Positions 22,763 through 33,790 of a DNA stretch of 64,000 nt are shown here, piece after piece. The stretch lies in assembly GCA_947034885.2 (NCBI GenBank), contig OX344751.2, forward strand, positions 46,281,082 to 46,345,081, given 5' to 3'. Both the position numbers and the translations under genes were made by a program. Numbering within the stretch: the stretch's first letter is position 1; each line of letters begins with the position of its first letter. A model generated the notes under the pieces. That model saw only the letters and a program-made list of their open reading frames with translations, was not told where the DNA came from and ran no database searches. This DNA is from Thuidium tamariscinum (taxonomy: Eukaryota > Streptophyta > Bryopsida > Hypnales > Thuidiaceae).

Positions 22763-25243
22763 ATGTTTGCTAAAAGGCAAAGAACCATGAGGGATATGCT
22801 ACTAAAAGAAAAACAATCAGATTTAGTTGGGCTAGAGGAATCAGCTTCTCTACAATCAACATCATCTACCCCTAAAGATTTATCATAGGCTGAATAAGCA
22901 AAATTGCTATGGAAAGATGCATGGTATGGTCAGTTTGATTGGATAGAGTTTAATTCAGAGGTAAATAAAGTTTTTTGCAAACTTTGTACAAGTAAAGGTG
23001 GTAAAAGTGTTTATGGTAAGAGTGAGTCTTATAACATCAAAATGTTTGCTTTTCAAGATCATCAAAATTCTAAAAAACACAAAAAAAATAAGTTGGACAA
23101 CTCAACAAGGTGAAAAAACTATGGAAAAACACATTAGAGAAGCTAATAAGTGTTGTGATGAGGCTCTACTTCCATTGTTCAGATCTGCATATTTTCTAGG
23201 GAAGGAGACAATTCCTTTTAATAAGTATCCAGCTATTTGTAAGTTACTAGTTGCAAGTCAAGCTAGTTGTACTCAATCAATGTATCATGATGAGAAATCT
23301 TGTGCAGAAATGATTTTTTGCATTTCTAATTGAGTTATTTGTAAAATCCCCCCCACTTTGGGCATGCCATTTTTGGAAGTTGAAAAGGCAACTATAGTTG
23401 AAGCATCAAACTTTTTTGCAAGATACTTATGTCACACGACTTCAAAAGTGGGGACCAAATTTTTTTAGGCACCATTTTGATGGAAAATAAGTTTCATATC
23501 CACTTTTATTTCGACTTTTTTAACTCAACCGACTTTTTCACAAAACTCATGGGTTTAAATTCCGGTTTAGTGTACTTTACAAATAACTCAAATGTCCTCC
23601 AAGAATCCATTTTGGATAGAATTAGAGATTCAAATTTTTTTGGTTTAATGATAGATGAATCCATTGATGTTAATGTCACAAGCCATGTAGTGGTTTTTGC
23701 TACTTTTGCTGAGGAAGAAATTCCTGTAACTATCTTTTTGGGTTTGCTTGAAATTGCTGGTGGTAAAAAAGATGCAGAGACCATTTATGATTGTTTGTTG
23801 AAGTCCATTCAAGAATGGGGCTTAGATATGCAAAAGTGTGTGGGATTTGGGTCTGATGGAGCAACTACAATGGTAGGGCAAAGATCAGGTGTGGCAAGCA
23901 GACTTAAAAAAGTCAGTCCATTTCTCACATCAGTTCATTGCATTGCTTACAGAACTAACTTGGCAACTTTAGAAGCTGTAAAGTCTCAAGATTGTAAGTC
24001 TTTGTCCACTAAAATTGATGTTTTGGTTAATTCTTTGGCTGCATACTTCAAAAAGTTTGGAAAGAAGAAATGTGCCCTTCATGGAATTCAAAAAGAACTA
24101 AATGATGTATAAAAGACTTTAAAGAGGTATCACAAAATTAGGTGGTTGTCAAGATTTCAAGCTATATCCACATTGTGTGATTTTTTGGAATTTGTTATTG
24201 TATATTTTCGGGATGTACCAAGGGAGAAAGATGATGGGACTGCTCTTCTTCTTTATAACAAATTGAGGAGTTTCAAATACATTTATGTTCTATATTTTTT
24301 AGCTTATTTGCTTCATGGTTTGACTATCTTATCCAAAATCTTCCAATTTAAATTTGTGGATGTAATAAGTATTGAATCACTTATGAGAACACAGATTGAG
24401 TCCATCCGCATGTTATACATTATAGACAACACTAATCTAAATTAGGATACCTTTAATGAGAGTTATGGATATCATGTCATTCCAGACCATGGCCCTCAAG
24501 GTGGATATCTTCAAAGATTGCCTAGTGAGATTAGAGGTGCCAAATTCCATGGCATTGATATGATAAGGGATAGAGCAAGTGCTGATTCAAAAAAATCTTT
24601 TGTCTTTTCAAAAGTCATATGCTGAATCAATTATCAAAGCTTTAGAGGCACATTTTGAAGACAATGATTTGATTTTTGCTTTCAAAATTTTCAATCCTTC
24701 TAACATGCCTTCAAGGAAGGTGGGCTTGGCTTTGTGGGGGGTGACAAATTTAGAGCTTCTTCTAAAGCATTATGGAGTGCAAAGAATGGTTGAAAGTAAG
24801 ATTCTTACATCCCTTGTTAATTCAGATGCTTGTAAGAAGGAGTTTTTCATTTTAAATTGCAAGCAATGGTAGATTGGAATGATAAAACTTTCAAGGACCT
24901 ATAGGCCATGGTAACATAAAATTCTACTTTGCAACAAAAGTATGCTAACATTCTGGTCTTAGCTAAAATTGCTAGATGCCAATGTGTTAGTACAGCTACT
25001 TGTGAAAGGGCCTTCTCAATATAAAATATAATTAAAACAAAGTTTAGAAATTGTTTGAATACAAAACATCTTGAAAGTGTACTAAGGGTGACTATAGAAG
25101 GGCCATATGAGGACTTTGATCACATATTGGTTGCTGCTATTGAGCTATGGCGAAATTTAGCTAAATCAAGGTATTTGTATTCTCATCCTGAAAAATATCT
25201 TAGTGTCCAACCTTGTGTAGAGAGTGAATATGATAATTTGTAA
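22763..25243 (+). pseudogene. hAT transposase (ZNF862/C17orf113-like type), dead
   Basis: Starts MFAKRQRTMRDM. It then has a BED/TTF-type zinc-finger block (FCKLC, then DHQNSKKHKK), the RNase-H-like fold with FFGLMIDESIDV (first catalytic Asp) and GFGSDGATTMVG, the HCIAYRTNLA helix, WLSRFQA, and a C-terminal dimerisation block (CERAFSI, then the NTKHLESVLRV helix). Stops occur in the first 60 codons and repeatedly after 24110. There is at least one frameshift near 23110, and a 260-bp MITE splits the gene at 23331-23590. Removing the MITE and one AAT joins CISN to VLQESIL in frame. The frame is best preserved at 23591-24112. Function lost. Confidence 0.92.
23331..23590. mobile_element. 260-bp MITE with 3-bp target duplication (copy 2)
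   Basis: Same family, length and termini as 10218-10477, in opposite orientation. The duplication AAT lies at 23328-23330 and 23591-23593. Insertion into a conserved coding segment gives an unambiguous empty-site reconstruction, so the element's ends are exact. Confidence 0.9.
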
Positions 25244-25379
25244 TCTTAATAATATGATGTTTATTAATCTTCAAAACATGATAGTCTTTAAACATGATAG
25301 TTTTTAAAACATGATAATCTTTATGATGTAAATGTCTTTTAATATTCTATGTAAGGTTGGCCATTTTTAAGAAATGCAT

Positions 25380-25505
25380 TTTCTAAGAAATGCATTTTTC
25401 TGCGTTTTCCCAGTTTTTCACTGCGTTTTTTGCGTTTGTTTCAACATAACTCACTTGACGCGTTCTGTTGAAACAAACGCAAATTTTCAGGCTTTTCTTC
25501 TAGTA
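25380..25505. mobile_element. Remnant of a CACTA-type hairpin MITE
   Basis: Right end CTTTTCTTCTAGTA matches the termini at 18397 and 20535. A central hairpin pairs GCGTTTGTTTCAACA with TGTTGAAACAAACGC. The left terminus is not recognisable, so it is truncated or diverged. It lies within the hAT element. Confidence 0.6.
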
Positions 25506-26053
25506 GGAATGCCAAAAAAAAGGCTTTATACCGAAGTAAATGACCAAGGTTAGGCAACATCCAAATGACCAAGGAGAACTACTGAATAATATCTTAAAAG
25601 AATGGCAAAAAACTGAACCATCCAAGAAACTACCCGTTCACTGCTCACAACGCTCCAAAATCCTTGCGACTTTTTGGGACAATGCTTTTTGGGACAGTGC
25701 ATCTGGTGGCAATACTCTAAGAGCATCGCCACCAGTCACATGTAGCATTCTCTGTAACGGTACTCCATGTTTGGTGTGCTTTTTTAGCAGTCAACAACTC
25801 CACACCAACATCCCGCCATACTATAAAATTTGGAGTGAATCACACTAGATATACGATTGCACGCCAAAGGAAGGGCTTTGTAGAGGGCAGTTGTACACTT
25901 GACGCTAAACGCTATCTTAGTCAACATATACTATTCCCTCCTGGAATTCCCTCAATGAAAGCCAACATGGAAGCAAGGGACGGTTGTGATATGTGTGCAA
26001 GGAAAGGGAAAAAAATTTACAAGGTGGAGGAGAAGCAACTTTGACTATCTGGA

Positions 26054-26300
26054 GAAAAATAATAAAAGACTTCAAAGTTTTTTCCCATGTATACCCTTTA
26101 AGGATTTGGAGATGCTTTGGAACCAATTGTTCAACAATGCACTCACCCATATACTCTTGAAGAGAGGGAAAAATAATAAAAGACTTCAAAGCTTTTTCCT
26201 ATGTATATCTTTTAAGGATTTTGGGGTGCTTTGGAACCAATTGTTCAACAATGCACTCACCCATATACTCTTGAAGGGAGGGAAAAATAATAAAAGATTT
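26054..26300. repeat. 114-bp tandem repeat, two units plus a partial third
   Basis: Units start at 26054, 26168 and 26282 with GAAAAATAATAAAAGAYTT. Each full unit contains TTTGGAACCAATTGTTC and ends in CATATACTCTTGAAG. Short frames here are repeat artefacts. Confidence 0.9.
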
Positions 26301-26559
26301 TAAATGTAAAAATATAGGATTAAATAAGGTTTCATTCAAATATAAATTTAGATATTCTAAAAATATTAAATTTTTTTGTTTTGAATCATTTGCTATTTAA
26401 AAAATTGTGTTGAATCATTTAAATTGTTAAATGTCATACACATTTAAATTGTTAAGTGCCAAACACAAAATAAAAAATTATTTTGAATCATTTGCTATTA
26501 TAAAAAATTGTTAAGTGTCATTTATCTAAAAATATTAAAAATGTTTGTGTCATATACAT

Positions 26560-26790
26560 TTATAATGTAAAAGATAAAGCTTTTATTTTTTATACATTAG
26601 TGAGTGGTCGTTAAACAAAAGCAATACACTTCACTCTTTGTTGTGGTTTTCTTAAGTTATTGATAATGTAAAAGATAAAGCTTTTATTTTTTATACATTA
26701 GTGATGGTCCCAAAATTTAATTTAATTGAAGAAAGTACACTTCACTCTTCATTGTGTTTCTCCAAAATTATTGATGATGTAAAACATTGA
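26560..26790. repeat. Diverged tandem repeat of about 90-110 bp
   Basis: Two to three units share AATGTAAAAGATAAAGC, TTTTTATACATTAGTGA and a TACACTTCACTCTT block. Related in pattern to the array at 7005-7390. Confidence 0.65.
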
Positions 26791-27129
26791 ATTTCTATTT
26801 TTAATAACAAAAACTCAACTCTACAATTTGTAGCTCCAACAATAAGTCGCACAGTCTTCACCAACATTCATAGTGTCTCTATTGATGGACATTGTTCACA
26901 ATTCAACAAAAAAGTTGACTTCTCCACCACCCATCAAGTGAGCTATAATAGGAGCACCTCAGTGGTATTCTATGTGACACGGCGCCTTAGTGGCAGTGAA
27001 AAAAGTATTATCAATTTAATTTTAGCAACTTGTTGGTGGATCAATATAAGATACATCTAAAGGGACTCCATAACCCTCGCCAACTCGATACAGTGGTCAT
27101 TTGGAGTGCCACTGGTGGCGATGCTCTAC

Positions 27130-28512
27130 GAAATGAATACAAAACAAAACTGCCTGTTCCGGTAAAACTCCGCTGCTGCCGAGGTATCCGGAACTGTCTT
27201 GTCCACCGACCCGAATCCACAATTTTAGGGTTAGGGTTCCCTCTGCTCTGTCTCTCTGTTCATTTCACTTGTTTCTGACTCTATCGCAGTGTAATCTCCT
27301 CCGAATTTCCTTCTGTTTGTCGATGTGGTAGCTCGCCGGTGCATTCCGTCAGCTTTCCAAGTTCATGATGAGCTTGCGACATTGAAATCGACCATGGAGA
27401 GTCAGCTTCCAACGAGTGATTGTGTTTTGGAATAATTAGTTCTGTAAGTGGTGATGGCGTCCGTATCGTATTGAAACTGCAAAACAGACGAGAACGTCTG
27501 GTGGCCGGACGATGTCTCTTTCCCTGTTCTAGGAGCTCTCTAGGTATAGTAGCGATAGGTTAGAGTTGGAGTGACAGAGGAAGCCAAGAGCAATGCCTCG
27601 GAAGTGGAGGCAGTCGGATTTCGATGACGATGGTTATGGTGCCTACGACGAAGAGGACTACTATGATGAGGATGAGGAATACGCTGAGAACAATCCGTCT
27701 TCGTCCTTGTCGGTAGCAGGAGGTGAGATCTCTAGATTCTCGCTCATCGTTAGGCTCTGTGGGATTCTGTAGGATCAAGTAGGTATTGTAAATCTTGGGG
27801 TTTGGAGGTCTCACTTGCTGCTTTATCTCCCTTCCTGTACCGATCGCAGGACACTAGTGGTTGGGAAGACTTCTCCGGACTTCAGTAGTTCAGCTTGTTT
27901 TGCTTTCTTCTGATTGCATGCGATATCGGCCATGCGATTCATTTCAGGATATTTTTGCACACTCAGTGATTGCGCGTCTGGAGCTACTGGAAGTTGTTCT
28001 TCTTGCATCCTCTAACTTGCAATCATGAAGGCAGGAAGCGATTGTGCAATGCTCTGACACTTTGGATTGGAAGATGTTTGATGGTGACGCATGAGCTCTG
28101 CGTAACAAGCTTTGTCTAGTTTGCATCATTGCGGGAATTTGCATCATTAGTTTCCTGATTTCATTGTTTGCCGGGGTTTATTAGGGCATTTTCAAAGCTC
28201 CGTACCAATACAACTGCCAATCGTAGCTCAAACTGAGGAGCCTGGGGTGGAGGAAGGGTTTTGGGGTTGCCAGGTGTGCACTTTCGATAATCCGCCTGAT
28301 AGTTTGACTTGCGACATTTGTGATACCCCACGTGAAGAAGTCAGTGCAGTAGCCAGCGACACAGCATCGTCCTTGAAAGAAACAGGTATTGTGTCATATG
28401 CTTCTGTCTTAGCCTCGGTTGTTCTCTTTTTCATTGACTACTATGCTGCAATAGTTCCACACTTGTAACAAAAAACAAGAGAACATTGACTACTTGGAAG
28501 ACGTGCGTATTG
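27130..28512 (+). repeat. Right arm of inverted duplication (HBS1 5' end)
   Basis: Holds the HBS1 promoter, 5' untranslated region, exon 1, intron 1, exon 2 and the start of intron 2. It mirrors 13645-15026. The 34 bp at 28432-28465 has the same plus-strand orientation in both arms, unlike everything around it. Confidence 0.95.
27225..27238 (+). promoter_or_regulatory. Telo-box pair in HBS1 promoter
   Basis: TTAGGGTTAGGGTT lies about 355 bp upstream of the HBS1 ATG, just before a pyrimidine-rich CTCTGCTCTGTCTCTC stretch that may mark the transcription start. Such boxes are typical of plant translation-apparatus promoters, fitting the gene's role. Confidence 0.5.
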
Positions 28513-31500
28513 TGGCCGATGTGGGAGGACTCTCGGCATATATTATTACTGCAGGATCTCAGTGGATGGAAATTATGGTTCTTCTGTGTCTAAATGGTGA
28601 ATTTTGAGTGGGGATTTAGCTGCGGTTTTTGTGCTTCTTACGATTGATAACTGGAGAACGTTGGGTCAAAGGGTGCGTAGCTTAGGCCACCTGTCGAGCT
28701 TATTTTTCGCCCAATTACTTCATAGTAGTCTAATATTTTCTCGTTCCTGCCCTCAACTATGTCCACTCTCTTAATTAAGTCTCTCAATTAGAAAATGGTT
28801 TCAACTCTTATGAAATAGTTGCTCTATTACTCTCTTTTTGCTAGAGATGATGTTTCATGACAGAAGTCTGGCAGGTTGAGTGAAATTGTTATTTTTTGTA
28901 ATCTCAAGTGTTAGAAGATTTTAGTATTAGATGAAGTAATAACTGAATGCTCTTGCTGTCTGCAGCTAATGATGTACCTAATACCAAGCGTGTTTCTCCT
29001 CTTGCAAAAGCTCTATTTAAACCACTACCAAAAACAAAACCCAATAAACCATTGGCCACAGTTTCTTTAAGAAGTGATACGGTGGTTTTATATCAAAAAC
29101 CTCGAGACAAAGTGTCAGCTTCTTCATCACTTAGTTCCAAAATAGGTAAGAGTGATGACATGTTTCTAATATATTCTAATTTAGTGCCGTGGAATGAAGT
29201 AGGTTGTACATCGCTTGTTGGTAAATTTGATTACTTAAAGGAATTGTGAAACCATTGAAATTAGCATTCACGAAACATCTTCTTGTAGTTGTCAACATTG
29301 TGGTCTAGTTTGTGGCAATTTTGTTTTAGTTATTCCCTCTTTATTCAGAGTTATATTACTATATTCATTTATGTATTTATTTATATGTTGTTTTGAGTTG
29401 ATTTTGGTGATGTTTTTTTATTGCTTATATTTTTGGAATTCTCATCACATCCATCGAGGGGTTATGGTTACAACTTTGTTTTTCCCTACTTTTTTATAGA
29501 GATGTCTTGATAGTGTGCCCTAAGTTTGCTCAAAATAGGTTATCAATTTTGATTATTTGCTTTGCTTTTCATTCTAGCAGTTCTTTCTTCTTGAAGATAA
29601 CCTTTTACTATTATATTATTGTGAATTGGTGGATTACTTGGGTGTACAGTGCCATTTAAATTTGACACTCCTTCTCCAGATGAGAAGAATATTGCAGCTC
29701 GTGGGCTCAAAAAACCACCTACTAGTAAGTGGTTCTCTTGTTATCTTCTTCCTTGTTGGTGTTGGCTTGAGTTCTGCTTGTTCCATCATGTAAATATTCA
29801 GAATGTTGTGTACCCCTTTCATATATGTTATTGCCATGAATATATTACCCAGTTATATTCTTATTTCTGTCTCTTTTGAATACAAGTAGCTATGACGCAT
29901 TTTTTGGTTGATGCCATTTATCATCTTCTTTGACTATATGCTTATCGCAATTGTTTAATTGCATTCACACAGGAGTTGCCCAAAGTCCTGACGATATATT
30001 GAATGGCGCAAGAAGTAGCATTGCTAGAGTTGGAGTCATAAAATCAGCCAGCTCCGCATTGCCTAATCCAAACATGCGGGGATCAGCTCAGGGCACAGGA
30101 TCTAGCACAAGCAAAAATCAAGTTCAAGTCCCTGTTCACGACAGTCAAGTGGCAAATGGAAGCTCTGTTGGAGTATCTTCCACACCAAGTGAACTGGCTG
30201 ATGCTTTGAGACACATGGCGCTTGAATCTTACGTTCCAGAATCTTGGATGTTGCAGGATACCAACAGTGATTCTAAACAGCTTTTACATCTCATTGTGGT
30301 AGGTTCTTATGTGACCAAAAAAATTAAGTTTTTTTGACACTTCCATGAACCTGTGTACCATTCGTGCATGCCATTTTCATGCCTGTAGCTTAAGTATTGT
30401 TTCTTCTTTGCAGGTTGGACACGTTGATGCCGGAAAATCTACACTCATGGGCCGTATTCTCCATCTCCTAGGTCGAGTTACCCAAAAAGAGATGCACAAA
30501 AATGAAAAAGAGTCTAAACAACAGGTACACAATCAACCCCACCGCATTTATAGTTGGTATTCTAATTTTGAGTATACATGGTTGGAATAAGAATATACCA
30601 CATTTTGACCACTGCTTGGGGTCAGGGGCCAAGTTTGTGTCTGGTTGTTGACATTCTGAGGTCCAGCGCCTACTCTCTGACATGACATGCATTCTTGCTG
30701 TTTCGTTTTTTGCTCACTGGTATTTTGAAATGTTTATACATTTCCTATAACTGCCAGTGCTGGCATATGGTTAATTCTATTTGCTTACCGAGATACTATC
30801 GACTCTCAGATCGAATGCAATTCTAATTGAGTAGTTTGAATGCTTATCAGGGAAAAGGCTCATTTGCGTATGCATTTGTTCTGGATGAGGGAGCAGAGGA
30901 ACGTGCACGTGGGGTCACAATGACTGTTGCTGTAGCTCACTTTGAAACGTCCAAACTGCGTGTAGTGCTTTTGGATGCTCCTGGGCACAAGGACTTTGTG
31001 CCCAACATGATATCTGGAGCATCGCAAGCAGATGCTGCCATTCTGGTGGTGGATGCCTCCATTGGTGCATATGAAGCAGGCCTGGAGGGTGAGGGGCAAG
31101 GCAGAGGCCAAACCAGAGAGCATGCACAGTTAGTGAGGAGTTTGGGGGTGGAGCAGTTGATTGTGGCTGTTAACAAGTTGGACGCAGTTGATTATTCCAT
31201 GGAAAGATTCGATTATATCAAGAGCACACTTCAGCCTTTTCTAAAGCAATGTGGATTCAAGGATGGATTCGTGCAGTGGGTTCCTGTGAGTGCGGGTGAT
31301 GGTCAAAATCTCACAACTGCAACAACCGAGCCAGCATTGAAAGCATGGTTGGTCAACGTGCCATTGCCCTAACTATGATTAGATATGTTGAAATCAGCTA
31401 GTGTTTGATGACGATGGGACCATTCTAGAATTTATTGGCCATCTTTGTTTGCACTAGTCCATTGAGTGTGCTTGTACTGACATATTGAAACCAATTTATA

Positions 31501-32778
31501 CTTGACAGGTATGACGGCCCTTGTCTAGTAGAGCTGGTAGACTCACTGGAGCCTCCATTAAGGCTTGTTGCCAAGCCTTTGCGTCTTGTAATTGCTGAAG
31601 TCATGAGGACTCGAACTCTAGGAGCCAGCGCATTTGGTGGCAAACTTGAAAGTGGCGCAATCCAAATTGGCACCAAGGTTGGTGATTGCTTGACTCTTTG
31701 ATTGGTATTTATTTCACATGTAGATCTTTCAGCCTGCTGTTTCATTTTCTTGCATTCCACAGGAGAAGTGGGACTGAGATGCTGTCTATTGTGATAACAT
31801 TACTTCTGTTTTAAAGTAGCATTCTTCTTTACTTCAAATCCAGTATGTCGGCAGTAGGGGTTCCCTGTGTCTAAACCGATCATGTTATCGATTTGGCAGG
31901 TGCGTGTGATGCCAAGCCGTGAAATTGCGACTGTGAAGAGTATTGAGCAGCAGAGTCAGAATTTGAAAATTGCAAGGGCGGGGGAGGGTGTGGATGTTGG
32001 ACTCAATGGCATAGACCCGGGGATGCTGGCTCCAGGTGGGGTGGTCTGTCACCCTGACTATCCGGTGCCTGTTGCTACCCGCTTTGAGATCCGGCTTCTC
32101 ACCCTTGACATTAGGACTCCAATCCTGAAGGGCTCTCAGGTTAGTTCTTCATGGGAGTCTTCGCTTCTTATAATGACTTGCTTCCTCGTTCACCGTCATC
32201 CTTCGTGTTGGTGATGTGATTACTTGTCTCTACAGTGAGAGCAAGTGCATGTGTTCATATTCGAGGACTATATTGTGAAGTGTGTTTTTGTCTTCCAAAT
32301 TTCATCCATCCTCTATGAGACCCTCCACTTAATACTTTGTAATTGTGTGCAGGTGGTTTTACACGTCCACCACGCACGGCAGCCTGCAAGGGTGGATCAG
32401 CTTGTGTCGTTGTTGGACCCCAAGAAAGGCACAGTGTTGAGACAGCGTCCTCGCCATCTGACTGCCAATCAAAGTGCCATAGTAGAGGTATGCCATCTGT
32501 TTCCCAGTCTTGTGCATTTGTAAGACCTGGGTGTCTTCACTGGAGTATTTGGACAGGTAAATGTCAACCAGTACTCAGTGGCTTCGAAGAGAGTCGTGTG
32601 GTTATTTTTCCGGTTGAAACGGACTGGCGTTGTTTTCCTGTTTCTGCAGATAGTGCCAGATGAAGGGGTGTGTATCGAAAAGTACACAGATTTTCGAGCT
32701 CTTGGTCGTGTGGCGTTGAGAGAAGGGGGAAAAACTATAGCTGTTGGCATCGTCACCGGAATCTTAGAAAGAAAATAG
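27593..32778 (+). CDS. HBS1: HBS1/SKI7-like translational GTPase, complete gene
   Basis: Eleven exons: 27593-27722, 28185-28385, 28966-29145, 29650-29724, 29973-30298, 30414-30524, 30851-31347, 31509-31677, 31900-32139, 32353-32487, 32650-32778. All junctions are GT-AG and frame-consistent (2193 nt, 730 aa). Order: acidic N-terminus (MPRKWRQ, then many D/E/Y), RanBP2 zinc finger (W70, C72, C75, C86, C89), a low-complexity linker to about 280, then the EF1A-type GTPase. G1 is GHVDAGKST (306-314), G2 RARGVT, G3 DAPGHKDF (383-390), G4 NKLD (449-452), G5 the PVSAGDGQN region. Two beta-barrel domains follow. In plants this locus makes HBS1 (with Pelota, rescues stalled ribosomes for no-go and non-stop decay) and, by splicing, SKI7 (exosome-Ski bridge). 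All GTPase motifs are intact. Exons 1-2 also exist in mirror copy at 13.8-14.6 kb. Confidence 0.95.
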
Positions 32779-33786
32779 TGCCGTGGAGCCTCAGTTCCTG
32801 TATATTATTCCAATAATTGTGTTCACTAACGAAGATCAAGTTCTTGGACAAGTTATATGGAGGCATCAATGACACTTCTGCATTTATGGTAGAGGGACCC
32901 ATTACCAACCAAAACCCCATCAACAATCAATAGGGTACCATATTTCCAACCAAGGTTGGATTGGATTTTTATTTTCTCTTGCAATGTGTGTTTTTGTACT
33001 TTTTCAAGGTTTGGACCTTGAAGTCAATGACACATAAGTGAGCAAGAAAGTGGGAAGCAATGAGTGGGATAGTAGTTCTTTTTACAATCTAAACTGGATG
33101 GCTCTAGATGTTGGTTATGAATCAAGTCCCAACTTTTGCCTTTTTAGAGTTCTTAGTAATTTCACTTCAAGAATCAAGAGATAAAATTACCAAAAAAATT
33201 TCAATCCCCATCATTTTTGTTAATGCACCTTTGGAAATATTTGCTATGTCTTGTACCTTCTTAGATCATGTCTAGATGTGCTTATTTTATCAAATATAGA
33301 TCCCTCAATTATAAAGCACATTTGGCATTTGTAAGTTGTATGTTTAGTAAAATAGTTAATTGTATCAAATTAGAGCTTATGACTTCATAACATAACCTTA
33401 AAATCCTTCACTAGGTATTTTCATCTTACCACTAAGATAAGCCATCCTATCAGTACAAATATTTCATTTTTGTATTCACATTTTAATAGTTGAAATCTGT
33501 TCTAATGTTTAATATTGGTAGTAGCATGAATAGGCTACAATTAAATTATGGCACTAATAGTATAGCTTCCCTTATGTGTGGATGAAAATTTGTGTAAGAT
33601 GACATAATATTTATTGCCGATGTTAGGGACTTCCTTTTGCATTTTATGCAATTGAAGACACCCTACAATAACCATTGGCTTTATCCTTGTAGCTATAACA
33701 AGAAGCAATGTAATGAAAGATTTCATAAGTATCCAAGGGACCATTATACCTTCCTTATTGAAGATAAAGGGGAAAAATCCAAGAGG
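32779..33786. other. HBS1 3' flank and intergenic DNA
   Basis: An AT-rich 3' untranslated region follows the TAG (ATTATTCCAATAATTG near 32805). No further gene is recognised up to the TTAA element at 33791. Confidence 0.5.
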
Positions 33787-33790
33787 TTAA

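Larger units (their letters stand above)
20583..25643 (+). mobile_element. hAT element, 5.06 kb, inserted in the Harbinger element
   Basis: The Harbinger terminal repeat is interrupted between 20582 and 25644. The flanking octamers CTCATGGC (20575-20582) and CTCACAAC (25644-25651) agree at five positions and differ only by transitions, as a decayed 8-bp hAT target duplication would. The ends CAACGTATTGGGAG and (inverted) CAGTGAACGGGTAG are imperfect inverted repeats starting CA. A hAT transposase relic fills the interior. Confidence 0.65.
15522..25717. mobile_element. Composite PIF/Harbinger element, 10.2 kb, with nested insertions
   Basis: The two ends are inverted repeats of about 85 bp (GAGCATCGCCACCAGTTGCA at left; the right end ends in CTGGTGGCAATACTC). 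They are followed inward on both sides by a further 1.1-kb inverted arm (about 15592-16670 and 19285-20582). The flanking triplets are TTA (left) and TAA (right), so the target duplication is not a clean match. Inside lie a dead PIF/Harbinger transposase (17440-18787), two hairpin MITEs, TTAA-type elements in both arms, and a 5.06-kb hAT element (20583-25643) splitting the right terminal region. Without the hAT insertion the host element would be about 5.1 kb. Confidence 0.75.
25721..27126. mobile_element. Non-autonomous Harbinger-type element, 1.4 kb
   Basis: Ends GAGCATCGCCACCAGT and ACTGGTGGCGATGCTC are inverted. Flanks are TAA (25718-25720) and TAC (27127-27129). Its interior resembles the 3' part of the autonomous element (about 19140-19200 versus 26110-26160, sharing GAACCAATTGTT and CAATGCACT). 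It is likely an internally deleted derivative. It abuts the HBS1 promoter arm. Confidence 0.7.

Noticed and set aside
23429-23590. First third of the 227-codon frame before the hAT catalytic block
   Set aside because: These codons come from the inserted 260-bp MITE, not from the transposase, which resumes at 23591.
30860-31176. Overlapping minus-strand frames of 70-87 codons inside HBS1 exon 7
   Set aside because: They are antisense shadows of the GTPase exon, whose plus-strand frame has all G motifs.
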